DNA from: Maylandia zebra
Taxonomy: Eukaryota > Chordata > Actinopteri > Cichliformes > Cichlidae
Length of the DNA stretch: 64,000 nt
Assembly (NCBI RefSeq): GCF_041146795.1
Contig: NC_135167.1
Location: 32,320,954-32,384,953 of the forward strand
Reading direction: 5' to 3'
Positions 49,901 through 62,700 of this stretch are shown one piece after another. Position 1 is the first letter of the stretch, and each line of letters starts with the position of its first letter. Position numbers and translations under genes: made by a program. The notes beneath the pieces are model-generated. The model saw nothing but the letters and a program-made list of their open reading frames with translations, searched no databases and had not been told where the DNA came from.

Positions 49901-50099
49901 AAAAAGAAAGATAGAACAAAAGTGTTGGAGTGATTGACTTTAGGTGGAAAAGATGATTACAGAGATGTGCATGATATCAGAGGAGCATTTTAACAACTTT
50001 GATAGTCGTCACACTGGCGAGAATCAAAGGAGATTTTTATTCAAAGGCTACATAGCTGTTCTAAGAAGTTGGCCTATTTTCCGCGCAGTTTGCAGAGTT

Positions 50100-50370
50100 G
50101 CTGGTTATAAGACAGAGTGAGGATTCCAATTACGGAGCTGCTCTCAGAGCATGAGCTAGGAGAAGAGATGGAGTCAGAGCACATGGCAAAGCATTTGTTT
50201 GTGCAACTCCGGACCTAGCCCCGCCTTTTTCTCCTCTCAGCAACAAGCCCGCCTCATGCCGCAACACCTGACAACACAAGCCACGCTTAGACTGCAGGTG
50301 TCTATAATTAACTAATCTGTCCTGAGCCGCCCTAATCCAGTGCACATACACACCGAAATGGATCAGGCAC
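50100..50370 (-). promoter_or_regulatory. slc1a2: GC-richer island, candidate slc1a2 promoter
   Basis: The local GC content is raised, with a GC-box (GGCGGGGC on the minus strand near 50218-50225) and several CG dinucleotides amid AT-rich DNA. It lies 4.5 kb upstream of the first recognised slc1a2 exon, on the right side for a minus-strand promoter. No first-exon donor was assigned, so this is inference. Confidence 0.3.
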
Positions 50371-51414
50371 ACTTGGAGAGCAAGTCTTAAGCTGTCATAG
50401 AATAAATTTCATAAAATCATTAAGATATCTTCTTTGAATTCCACAGCTAGATGGTAATATTATCAGATTTAGGAAAAATAATAATAGTAACACTCACTAA
50501 TTATAAAAAAGAGCAAGCTAAGAACACCAAGCCCCACCCTTATCACAACTACTACTGCCCCTTCCAATCTACACAAATACCAGCCATTCTTACATTTGCA
50601 ATCACTCCTGACTGCAGTTTGCAGTGCAGACGCTGAATTTCACCGCAAATAACCACAAGTCTGATTTTATTTTTAATTGTAATATTTGGTTTTGCAATTT
50701 AATGACATGCACGTTAAAATTCAAGCAATTCCAAGTGTCTACTATTTGCATTCAGATGTGCAAACTATATTTGTGCTGACCTCAGCTATCTAAAGACAAA
50801 TTCAGTAAACCAAATGGCCATTTTATAATTGAATAAATGTTTAACTGAACAACTTATTGTTTGATGAGCAATAACATCAAGTGCGTAAAATTTAGAACAG
50901 CTGTTTCTTTTAATCTGATGAAAATAAAGCAATAGAATGGTGTGCACAGCTTGTAAGAGAATTACTATCAAATGGTTTCCTTATTGGTTTAATGTTCATT
51001 AGTTAATCAGGTAGCTATTGTGCATATAACTGAAGAGGATAAATCAAAGCCCAGGAACTGTGGGTTAGGGTTTAACAGTAATTGTTGTTGTCGCTAATGG
51101 GCCAGAGAACGAATGGCACAATGAGCTTTGGAGTATTTATATTCAGTTGCAAATGTGCAACACAAGATGCATGAATGCTCTTTTTATGTTTTTTTCTGGA
51201 GTCTGCATGGAACATGCAGGCTTAGGTGGTGAATTGAAGTTTAAGGTCCGAGCAGAACACCAAGTTGGTTCATCATCAAGTGATGAAGTGTGAGATCATG
51301 GGTATATACTTTGTCATGGATCCCAATTTCACTGTTCAGTCAGGCTAACAGTAGCAGATCTGATCAAAAAGTAGACAATTACATCAGCAAACAGTCTGTA
51401 TTTATTTATTTTTC

Positions 51415-51609
51415 ACCCCAATCAAGGTCGGGGGTTCGATTCCCCTGAACAGCAACCCTGAGGTACCCCTGAGCAAGGTACCGTCCCTACACACTGCTCC
51501 CCGGGCGCCCAGTGGCTGCCCACTGCTTCACTGAGTGAATGGGTTAAATGCAGAGAGGGATTTTCCCCACGGGGACCAATAAAGTACACTTTCTTCTTCT
51601 TCTTCTTTA
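51415..51609 (+). mobile_element. tRNA-like SINE fragment
   Basis: A Pol III B-box (GGTTCGATTCC at 51433-51443) is followed by the GCTCCCCGGGCGCCCAGTGG and CACGGGGACCAATAAAGTAC sections of a common fish repeat and a (TTC)n tail at about 51592-51607. The A-box half is missing, so the copy is 5'-truncated. Confidence 0.6.
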
Positions 51610-51639
51610 AAGTTTGGTTGAATGAGTATTATGGATAAA

Positions 51640-52000
51640 GCATGGTGGCAGCACGGTGGCTGGTGGTTGCAGCGATTAGCACTGTTGCCTCAAAGCAAGA
51701 AGGTCCTGAGGTCAACTCCACCACCTGGCCAGGGTGTTTTTGTGTAGAGCTTGCATGTTCTCCCCATGTTTGCGTGGTCCTCTCTGAGTAATTAACTCCC
51801 ACAGTCCAAAGACATGCAGTTAGTGGCATTAGCTTAATCAAGGATTCTAAACATGCCCATAGGTGTGAATGGCTGTCTATCTTTCTGTGTTAGCCCTGCG
51901 TCAGCTTGGTGACCTGTCCAGGGTGTACCCCACCTCTCACCCTATAGTAACTGGGATAGGCTCCTGCCTCCCTGCGACTCTGATGAGGATGGGTGGATGC
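51640..52000 (+). repeat. High-copy teleost interspersed repeat (copy 2)
   Basis: Same family as 26040-26425 in opposite orientation. It runs from GGCAGCACGGTGGCTGGTGG through TTGCATGTTCTCCCCATGTT and GTCCAGGGTGTACCCCACC to a GGATGGGTGGATG tail. It lies just downstream of the SINE fragment. Confidence 0.8.
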
Positions 52001-54524
52001 GAATAAAGTATGCTTTTAACTAAAACCAAAGTCATTGCTACACAACTTATAATAGGACCCCTGCTAGTATGTTCTCATATTTACGGGACATATTTTAAGC
52101 AAATTAAGAAAGGAGGAATAATTGCCTCTTTTTTTCTTTGTAAATGCTACAAGGTCAAAGGAATACAACTTTACTGTAGTGCTTATTTCTACAAAACACA
52201 CATTAAGTGAAAATGAGTAATTTCAGTAGGATTTTTTTTCTTTTTTCTTCTTGGAAGAAAATAAAGTCCTGTACAAAGACTAAATGTCTCATCGAGACAG
52301 ATGGCATTTTTACTGAATCACATTGCAATGTCCGAGATAGATATGCAGAATCTGTTCTATTCAGAGAGTCAGAGGAATACTAAATCAAAGCACTTTATTT
52401 CTTTTATGCACCAAGAAGAAGTAATGAAGTAAGTTATGTTTTTTATTTGTCCTTTGAATTTTCCTTTACTATTGTGTATGGTTTTGCCTTGACCACTCAT
52501 TTGTATTCTGAGCATTTTCAAACTAATAACACACACAAAACAGTCACCACGGTGTTCTGAAAAATAGCTTTGACACTTCAAAGATATAACAGCAGCACGA
52601 GACTTTAGTGTATAGACACCGCCAATCAGTCACGTCTGCTCACATCCTGCAAATACTTTTATCAAGAGATTCTGTGTAGAGAGCAAACCAGAGATAGTCT
52701 ATGCAAAATGTTCACTTAATATCGCAAAACATGACATCTGAGAAATCCATCTTGTTTAAAATATGTGTTGTAAATAAATAAATAAATAAAAATAATAACT
52801 TAAATCAGTTCATGATAGTTTACTACTGTAACATCCTCAATTGTAAGTCATGACTGATGGACTTGATGATTTATTTATTATTTGTTGTTTTTTTTAACAA
52901 AGACATGTATATGCCTTCAAACTGCAACAAGCTAAATGTCATATAGAGTGAGTGTTGTCACTGGCTAACAGCAGCCCATCATGCTTTGCATAAGTATGGA
53001 TTGCAATCATGATTTACCACTACGACTGATGATCATATTTCAGTGATGATTTTAATGACACGTGTCTCGTAAGAGCAGGATTTCAGTTGGATCCGAGCCA
53101 GGGCTTTACTCCAGCTCCTGATTATGAGAGTTAATTGCTCTTACTTATGCAGGAGATGTACAATTAAAACATTTCAGATCGGATAAGGGGCTCTTGACTG
53201 GCTCTGCCATCATGCTCTCCACTTCAGAATGAGAAGCAGAGGAGGAAATGCTGTTTCTACTCAGACTCGTTTCACAAAGTCCACTTTTCCCTCATCGCAC
53301 AAACTCAGGCAAAATAAAGCTAAATTATGCACATGCGCTTCTTTCCTGTTCTACCAGGCGTTGGACAAGAAGACTGATATTATTTTTTTTTGTCACTTTG
53401 CATTCAGATGCTGAAAGTGTGTAGTCTGGCACTAGATGCAACTGGCACTGATAATAAACAACCCATTCATTAGCTCCAAAATCATAAGCATACCATGTGT
53501 CAGGTTTTGTTTTGTGCTTTTTTTTTAATAAGGAGGCATCATGAATTTAGGAGCTGATGAAAATGACTTACACCTCTTCCCACGCTGCACCGGTGTGACG
53601 TGTTTTATAGACAGTGATGACATTTTCAGTATCGCATCTGGTCTTTTAAAATCATTTCAACATCTGCTACCAACTGCACAACTGAAGCTCACTTATAGAA
53701 AACTGGGGAAAAAAATCTAAAATGAGTGTTTGCATCTGTAAATTATAGTATGGCACATGTCAAAGTTCCTCTTGGTGCTTTTCAGCCTTCCTGTACTCTC
53801 TGTGCCTACTGAGAGTAATTGCACTTTTAAAGGTTAACAGTTTCCCTTATGCCTGGGGTCCTGAATAGACAAATGGAAGAGTTGGAATTTTAAGCCACAA
53901 AAAGATTTTAACTAGGCGAAAGACTTAGAGGAGGTATTGATTTAATTGTAGAGTAGAGAAGGTAATTCTACCCATTTATGAAATGATTAAAAACAGATTA
54001 TTGTTTCATAACCAGCTCGCTTTTCTTTGCTATTGTTTTTTAGTAAGTCAGTAACTTCTGCAGATGCTCATCCGAAGCATCCCCATATCGTAGCAAAGAA
54101 ATGAGAGATGAAGCTCTGATCCTTTTGCATCTGTGGAACTTTAGTTAGGTTTAAATATACAGTAGCTGAGCGTCACCTATAGGAAAAAGATGATGAAGTT
54201 CTCAGTGATTATAATAATACTATTTGGTATCAAAGGCTACTTAAATCTTTCTTGAAAATTTCACACACAGCGTTAAGAAACAGGAAGTCGCTACTCTGAA
54301 TGGTTTTAATAATGTAGAGTGTTTTGCAATCTGCTTCAGCTCGAATGTGCTTGGACATGTAGTCCCAGACAGGAAATCCCTGACAGTTGTATCTTCAGCT
54401 TGATCTTTTACCTGTAAATGTCATGGCATTTACAAGGGCTGCCAGCCAATAGAGAGTCCTTTAATAATACTAAAACAAATGAATATTAAAAACTAATGTA
54501 TAACAGCCATCGAAACTACTGAAG

Positions 54525-54690
54525 CCACCCTGGACAGGTTTGGCAGTCAGTCACAGGGCTGATTTATAGAGACAGACAGCCATTCATGCTCACATTTAGA
54601 CCTACCTTTACAATTTAAAGCTGCCAGCCAGACTTCCATGTCTTTTAACTATGCCAGAAAACTAGAAGAAACTGGATAAAACCAAACCCA
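54525..54690 (-). repeat. High-copy teleost interspersed repeat (copy 3, partial)
   Basis: A partial, more diverged copy in the same orientation as 26040-26425, recognised from CACCCTGGACAGG, CACAGGGCTGA and GACAGACAGCCATTCA words. Confidence 0.65.
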
Positions 54691-57482
54691 GGACAGGGGG
54701 ACATTTTAAGCTGCATATATGAAGGCTCCAGTCTGCCAGGACCCAACATAAATGGGCACTGTGTGCAGAATTTAAGGTATTTGCATGACTGCGTCCAAGT
54801 CTTCTGTTGCACCAGTTGGAGGATTTTTATGTATTTCAGCGTATTTTCATATTTAATCAAATACTGCCACTTTGTTAAAGGCACTGGCATCTCAGAGATG
54901 TGCCCAAGATATTTCAGCATATTCTGCGTAGGCGTTGGTGCAGTAAACCAGGTCTTGGCAATAGTGAGATGGGTCTGACTCCAAACTCATCACATTTGGA
55001 TGCTTGTTGAGCAACCCCTGGCATCATGTTTAAACACACTTTGTGGCCTTAAGTGCAGAAGAAAAAGGGCACATTTAAACCTAAACCACTACTTCTTAAA
55101 CTTAACCTGAATGAAGAACAGTTTAGTTAAAGCTGTAACAGCAGCAGCCACATTTCCCTCCCTCCAATGGTAATATACTAAAAAAAAAGTTGATAAATAT
55201 TTTAAACCAGACTATTCTACAGCACTTTTGACCAGGGCCCACTACTGCTTCGTCACCCTTATTAGCTTACACTCCCTGACAGAAGAATTTTAAAAAACAC
55301 TTTTTTAAAATTAAACTAAAAATAGAAGTGGGATTTGCAGTGTAGCCCTTTGGGATATCCTTCTGAACGTCATCCCCTTGCAGCCCTGTCTCCAGTTGAA
55401 GAATGTGGTGGGAGTCAATCGCACAGAGCAACAAATCTTTAATAATGCACAGTTGGCCAAAAGCAAGCAGTTTTCCATTCCTCTAAGAAACTGTCAGCTA
55501 CATAAAATGCATTATGATTTGTTCCTCTCTTCAGATGTGAGATGTAAGTGATTCATTTTGTCTTTTAAAAGGATATTTGTTTGTGGCTTAATTCAAGTCT
55601 TTGTGGATGGATGATTTTCACTGGCTAGGCACTTTGTCAGTATCCACTGCTGACCTACAACAAACAATTGCCCTAAGAGCAGATGTGGGAATACAACCAA
55701 GCACCAAACATTACATTTAAAGTATACCTAGGACTCTGTCACAGCACTAAAAAAAAAAACAGTTTGCAGATTTTTCTTGCCAAATAGTTACAGACAGCTT
55801 ACCTCACTGTGACCAAAAAAGAACTTTTCCTGACCTTGAGTGGACTCCATATGTAGTGACTTGTACACAAACCTGCTTTCCAGTTATATGCCTATGAAAA
55901 TTTCCTGTAAAACAAAGGAGGGTGTTGTTATTCACCTCTCCTCTTCCTTAGATGTAAAGTGCTCACCTGTGGAAGTCTTCTCCTTGATACATTTATCGCC
56001 TTTCCTGCTCAGCTTCCTTGTAAATTTCTTTAAAACTGAAGCAGCATCAAGATTCTTTGGAGAAAAGGTAGCTGCTTCAGCGGGATCCACCTACTCTAAG
56101 GTATGGAAATCCAAGCAAGCTAAACAAACACCCTGCACATGCACAGTGAGCGCACTGATGCACGCACAGAGGGCTGTGGATTTGAGATTAGAGGTCAGTA
56201 CCTCCTCTCAGGTGTGGCTGTGGTGTTCTCTCTTTTAAAGAGTAACAGAAGAGCAGACTTTCCACCCATTTTTAGCCTCATGACATCATACAGTAAAATG
56301 GAAACCTTGGGAGACCTGTGACATTGCAAAACTCAAGGTTTCCAGTTAAATGTAAATAATAAGAGAAGGGGCTATGAGTGCATTTGCAATATTTGTTGTT
56401 GAGTAGGGTGGGTTTCTCGACAATTTCTGAATGAGCAGTAGATTCTTTTATGCGTTACTGTCTAAGGCATTATAAATAAGAATATTGCATTTTCTCTGGT
56501 ATCTCAAGATCAGAACTGCAACCATAAATAAGACGGCCAGCAGTTGCTTTAATTCTTGCAGTTCTCCCTGTAAGTTGCAGAGACCAACTACTGTGCTGCT
56601 CACTGTTTAATTGGCCAGCCTGAAAGGTGTCCTGCACAAAGCTGTAGAGAGCACAGCGGATGTCTGTGTCTCAGGAGTAAGAGCTAAGTTTAGCAAATCC
56701 TCTCAGTGTGTTTCTCAATGACAGCACATGTTGGACGGTCTTGCAGAGAAACTCACGAATGCATAACCTTACATGCCAACATGCTGCAGACACACAGGCA
56801 CTGCTCATAGCGTATGTGCTGTGACAGATACATGCGCACACAGTGTGCTTCCATGCATCTGGACACATGCACAGATTGTAAATAAGTGCAAATTCAGGGA
56901 ATTGTTTCTCAGTGTATTTTCAAGTACTGATAATGATGACGTTACTAAATTTCAGCTACGAAAAAAAAGCAAACAAACGCCTATTTGCACAGCTACACTC
57001 ATCTTTAAGATGGTCAGAGGTATTGAGCCTTAAGTTGGCAGAGATTCAGTAACTTGTCAAACTTTACTTGGGTGAAGAGAGCGAACAACAGGGTGGAGAT
57101 TGTAACTGGGCTCTTTTGCTTTGAGAGACGCATTGAAGTAGCTCTTATTTCAAACTCCTGATTTGTGAGTCCATTTGAGTTTTGAGACAGACTCTAGAGT
57201 TTGATCGAGAGAAACATTTTCTTAAAATGATCTGTGAATTACAAAAAATAATAATAATAGCAATTTCTTTTTTGTCAGTGATAATGCCAATAGCATGATT
57301 ATACGCTACACTATAACCAAAGGCGCCAATATTCTTACCTGTGACAGTCAAATAATACTATTTAAACATCAGAAAGTATCTTAACCCTCTCTGCCTCTGG
57401 TATCAACACAGCCTGAAGGTATGCCTTTTGTCATTTCTCCCAAGTACATCATTCTATTATTCAATTTTTTATGCCTGCCAGT

Positions 57483-58410
57483 GGAGCTGGGCGATATGAC
57501 CAAAAATATTTATCACGATATACATTTGAAAATTTGCAATAACGATATAACTGACGATATAATTGACACTAGACAAAACACTTTACAACTCCACAACTTT
57601 ATTAGTGCAAAAAAAAACCATCAATGTATTTTCACTTAAACAAGCAGCTGTTTTTTAAGTGCATTAAAGTTATATAAAAAGTTTACAGTGCAAATGCAAA
57701 TTCCTTGCTGACAGTTTAACCAAAAGGCATTTCCAGTGGAAATTGGCCGACATATCCTCAGCATAACCACGTATAATATCCACAAAACTTAAAAAGAGGT
57801 TATACACACGTAATACGGTAATACTATGTTGAAGCACAGTACGTATCACTCCGCAGAGGCTCCTGCCTACGATAGCCATAATGCTCCGACAATCCATCAA
57901 GCGGTGCGGGTTCCTAGCTTAGCAAAGTCGTACTAAAACATTTGACAGATTTTCGTGCGCCGTGTACGACATAAAATTATTTCGAGGTCAGTAAACACAA
58001 CCAGAATTCATACATAAGGCACACAGGATTATAGGGGGCACTGTCGATTTTCAGAAAAATCAAAGGATTGATTTTAAGTGTGCCGTATTTTCCAAAAAAC
58101 ACAATAATAACGACGGCCCGCTAGCATGCTCTACCAAAAATAGTGCTTTGTTGTTTATCTGACAGACGAAAGCCAAACCAGTTCCACACCACTGAAGTTT
58201 TACAAACCAATTGTGGTTCATCTGTTTCATTCAACGATTCGCTTTCTCCCTTCTTGTTCTCCGTCATCACCATGCTTTTTCTGCCATGTGCATATGAAAA
58301 CAAAGGCCCTGCGCATTTTACCCATATTCTATCGTGATATTTTATTTTCTTATTGTTGCCCAACATTATACTGGTATTACTGTGAACGGTATGATATGGC
58401 CCAGTCCTAG
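57483..58410. mobile_element. hAT-like DNA transposon with 8-bp target duplication
   Basis: The left end GGAGCTGGGCGATATGACC and right end GATATGGCCCAGTCCTAG form imperfect inverted repeats. The identical 8-mer CTGCCAGT lies at 57475-57482 and 58411-58418. The ends contain the ATATCACGATA words of a well-known fish family. No transposase frame was recognised. A second repeat section (58013-58100, AAGGCACACAGGATTATAGG) may be nested inside. Confidence 0.8.
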
Positions 58411-59460
58411 CTGCCAGTCAGTTTGTTCCTGATAAGTTAATATAGGCTAACTATTTCATTTGCAATTGAAATAATTCTAAAGTACTTTATAATGACTGAA
58501 ACAATGTGCAATAAAAATAATAATAATAAAATAATGATAATAACAATAACAATAACTTTATTTTTGGAGCAGTGTGTTTGAAAAAGTGCTCATACGTGTC
58601 AAAACGTATAAAAACACGAGCATATATCATACACTCCTTCCTGTCACACACTTCCACACATTAGATGTGAAAAACAGCCAAGAATATTGGGTGAAAGATT
58701 AAGAAAAACCTAGAAAAAAAAGAGTTATCAGCAAACAAAACACAGATTCAGCCACCTTGATAGGGTAGGAAGGCTCAATCTGTGTGCAGATGCAGCTACA
58801 ACCTTAAAAATGTGGTGGCCAATGGTTATAAAATAAGAGCATGGAACAGTTAAAAGACCCATATTCAGAGAGGCTGATAGGTGGAATTGGGTCTCAGCAG
58901 GTTTACTGTATATTTGTTTGTAATTAATGAAAAATAAAAATGAATTTTGAATTTCACTGGAAGACAGTGATGTTAGTTTTTGTTAGCAGCCTACTTGGTA
59001 TGTTCTGGACCAGATGAAGATGGGAGGACTGCTAAATGTGAAAAGTAAGTGAAAGTAGTCAAGAAAGCACTGGATGAGCTTTGAGATATGAGATTCAATT
59101 TAAATGCTGGTCAAAAGTACTCACAAGGTTCTTTGCAGATGGTTTTTGTGTCAAATTGTGTGATACAATTATTTAAACACAATTCATTTCCTAGTTGTAA
59201 ATAGATTGTAAATATAACACAATTAAAGTTTACTTGAAATGGCAAAAAGTTAAATGATGCAGAAATACACATTTTCAATGCATATTGTGCAATTTATATT
59301 GTAGAAAAGCATGTTACATGTTTCACACAATATACTTTATAAATCAACTAGCTTTACTAAAAAAACAAAACAATAACTGCTTGGAACTAATGTTTTAGAT
59401 GTCAATAATTACATAACTACCCGTGTTTTGAGAATAAATAGGTCAACAGTTGTCTGTCTT

Positions 59461-59710
59461 TTTTATTACAGCAATTTATTCTTAGAAGCATGAGGATGTG
59501 TTTTATATGGGAGTGATCGCTGCAGGTGCAAACACATAATAGAGTTCTAACGATCACATGGTAGTATAGGAAGTAGGTATGCATTAGGTGCTTAAAACCA
59601 GTTTAGTTTAGTTTGTTTTGCATAATTAGCAGCACTGAAATATACAGAACTCAGATTTAATTATTAACATTGCTGAAATTCTGCCTTTTATAAGATTGTA
59701 CCAAAAGCAC
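59461..59710 (-). other. pamr1: Probable pamr1 3' untranslated region
   Basis: This lies downstream of the pamr1 stop on the minus strand, with AATAAA hexamers (plus-strand TTTATT) at 59462-59467 and 59475-59480. A short 3' UTR of about 230-250 nt is inferred. Confidence 0.45.
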
Positions 59711-62700
59711 CTATTTCACATGTTGCTCTATCCAGTCTTGAAAGTTTGCAATTTGTGTGTGAACTGTGTAACTCGGTTGGTTGCAGTTGTTTTTCTCAAA
59801 AGATGTTGCTCTCTCTAAACCAAGCAGCTGCCAGCCTGCACTAGAGGCTCGGTGAGTATCCTCGTGACCTGACAAGACAGCCCTTGTGGATGAAAACACA
59901 GCTGGCATGGTTGTGATGCCTGGAATAACAATTGGGCAGGCGCTCTGAGGACTGGACGGTTTGCTAATGACACACAATGAATTGTCACTGATCGCTGTGG
60001 TATGTGCCCCTCCTTGAGCAAAATCTCTTTCACAATGAGTAACATCAGTCAGCTCAACAAGTTTTGTCAGGCTCAAGGTTGCAGAGTGGCCCAGGTGCCT
60101 CGGATTGCTTGGTAAAATCCACCTCGCGGTGTAAGCCTCCTGCGCAGTCACCTCCCCTCCTTGCGTTTTGGGTAGACACACAGGCAACACGCGCTCTCTG
60201 ATCTTGGCCTTGTCTTTTAGCTTAAGCACAGCCACATCAGAGTCTGGTGAGGAGAAAAAATTTGGATGGACTACTATCTCTGAAACCTGCTGGGGCAGAA
60301 AGAGAAGATGAGGGAGAATTGGAAGTTAGACTACTGAGTTGCATGCCAAGTTTTGTTGTTTTTGGAATACACATCAAGATTAGATTATATGCATGCAAGA
60401 TGTGCAGAACCAAAGAAAATATAGCTGCATTCCATGTAAGCTTTAAGTGCATATCAAATATCCACCTTATCCACTTTATACCTTTACAAACAAATATATA
60501 TCCAAAAAATAACTTCAATTTAATTAAGACTGATTTTTCTTTTTCTTTTTTATCAACTGTTGTGCTGCAGAATTTATAAGCATTTCTGCACTTTATGACT
60601 TACAAAAAAAGAAAAAACTAATGTAAGACCACATATTTATGAGCACTGTTTGGTCATTTTCAGGCCAAATGGTGGCTTCTAGGTTTAATGTGGGGTGAAA
60701 GTGAGATGACCATTTGCCATATAACCTGACCTGCAAAGGATTTACTGATATAAAAAGGCATTAATGAATATTTTTTATTTGCATATTACATGCTCATCCA
60801 TTTAGACTGCATTGTTTAGGCAAGTTTAAACAGTAAAAAGTTGTCATGCATATGGGACTTTACCCTCAGGTGGTGCTGGCTTTTCAACACATCCCTGGGT
60901 GTATGGTATTGCTTGCCTATGACAACCTTCACATGTTCAGGCTGAATGTGCTGCTGCTTGTTCTTGTCTACCACACACTGAGCCACCACCAGGACTCTAT
61001 GCTGGGCGACAAGAGCTCCACTGCAGGCCAGGAACCAGAATGTGGACTCCTCTGAGGCCCCCTGCTGGTCTGTTATGATCCTTCCAGGGGACGTGTAGGT
61101 GCTCACAGTGTGATCAGGTGGTGAGCGGATATAAATGGCTGCGTGCCACGGCCACTGAGCGTCGGAGAGGTTGTGTCTGCTGAAAGCGTCAAATTTGCCA
61201 CAAACTGTGACATCAGAGAGGACAAAGAACAGAAACGTATTAAATTTTACAGTGCAGATGTGAAAGTGGCTTTAAAATTAGAATCTAGCCCTTAAAAACA
61301 GACAGACAGGTAAGAATGATGATCAGTTGACTTCCAGAAATGTCAAAGAATTACTTCAAAATCAAAATAAGTCTGCGTAATTTTTTTCTTAATAAGATGT
61401 CACTGTGACCAAGATGATTCATTTAAAAGTGTCGTGACTCGTGTAACTGCAGAAGAGTCACAAAATTGCAATATAAATGTTACAGAATGAATCTAATATC
61501 TGCGGTAGGTTGCTTCTGAACTCAAACAGATCATCATTATTTCGTTTTAGTCAAACTACAATCTTTCAGGTGTAAGAGCTAAGTTCACACATCAATTTAG
61601 CTTACTTAAGAATATACTTCTGAAATTTGCTAACAACGCTGGAATGTATTGGTCAAGAAGAAAAATAAAGCCAAAAAGTGCAGTTCCTCAAATGACCACT
61701 TTAGGTTGGCTTTTTAAAAAACCCACCAAATTCCTACCATTTGTTTTTGGAATCATGTTATGAAGCCTCAAGATGAGTGTTTCCACCATCACCATCTTTG
61801 TTGCAAAAAAACTTGATATTATGAGGAAAGGCTAACGGGTAATGTGTGGTTAAAACTGGTTAACTATATGTAACTAACAGCCTGTCAGATGAGTCTATTC
61901 CTCACTTGTAGTCAGTGAAACTAATACTTTTTCTGTACACAGAAGTACAAAAGTACACATTTGTCTTGCATGCAAAAGATCCCTGGTTTGAGACCAGGAG
62001 GAGACACAGGCTAACATACTCCTGGTACTGTACCAGCCCAAAACCAGGATAAATCAGATTGTTGCTTCAGGAAGGGCACTCAGCATAAAAGCATGTGCAA
62101 AATCAAACATGTGGCTCCACCTGCTTTGGTGACCCTTTGCAGCTAAAAGTATCATCTCCATAAGCACGAGTTAGCTGGTATTTGTGTCTGTGCAATGTAC
62201 CAATATGGTGTTTTATATTTCTCTGTTTTTTAAGAGAGATTTCACTTAACAAGCCAAGCGTAAACTTTTGCTGATCTCACCTGGTGAGCAGGAAACATAG
62301 TGCCCACTCCACCTTCCAGTCTTCAGACAGGTGCGTCGAGAGCTTCCTTTGTTTCGATAGAGAGGTGAAGCACACTTGTAGTCGATGCTAGTGTAAACTG
62401 GGTGAAAACCTCGAGGTATCTCAGCCAAAGAGGTGTCATCATTTTTCTCTCTGGACAATCCACCGGATGTTAGTGGAATAAAGCCAGCGGACAACAAATC
62501 ATCCACGCTGTATCTGGATGAGAGGTGAGTCTGGTCTGAACGCTGTCTAAAAGAAAGAGATAGTTTGCCTTTAAAGCTCATCTTTTCAGTGTGATAAGCA
62601 TTGTGAGTTTTTATACATATACATACATCTTGTTTATCTTTTATTTACCCATATACAGATTTGCTTATTCATTGTTTACAAACTGATATTTCCAATATTT

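Larger units (their letters stand above)
45602..59460. other. Region between slc1a2 exon 2 and pamr1, no coding exon confirmed
   Basis: It should contain the slc1a2 first exon and promoter plus the pamr1 3' flank. No coding exon with full support was found. Recognised repeats are listed separately. A GC-richer island at 50100-50370 and a phase-compatible ATG exon at 48668-48708 are candidates for the slc1a2 5' end. Confidence 0.4.

Noticed and set aside
50130..50372. 80-codon minus-strand open frame in the GC-richer island
   Set aside because: It has no similarity to the expected EAAT2 N-terminus and no donor in the right phase; the area is kept only as a promoter candidate.
55830..55850. 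Minus-strand ATG reading Met-Glu-Ser-Thr-Gln-Gly, similar to the human EAAT2 start (MASTEG)
   Set aside because: No GT donor exists in the phase needed to join slc1a2 exon 2. The nearby good donor (GAG|GTAAGC) is phase 0 and would shift the frame.
59815..60045. 76-codon minus-strand frame within pamr1
   Set aside because: It is a frame-shifted shadow of the last pamr1 exon.
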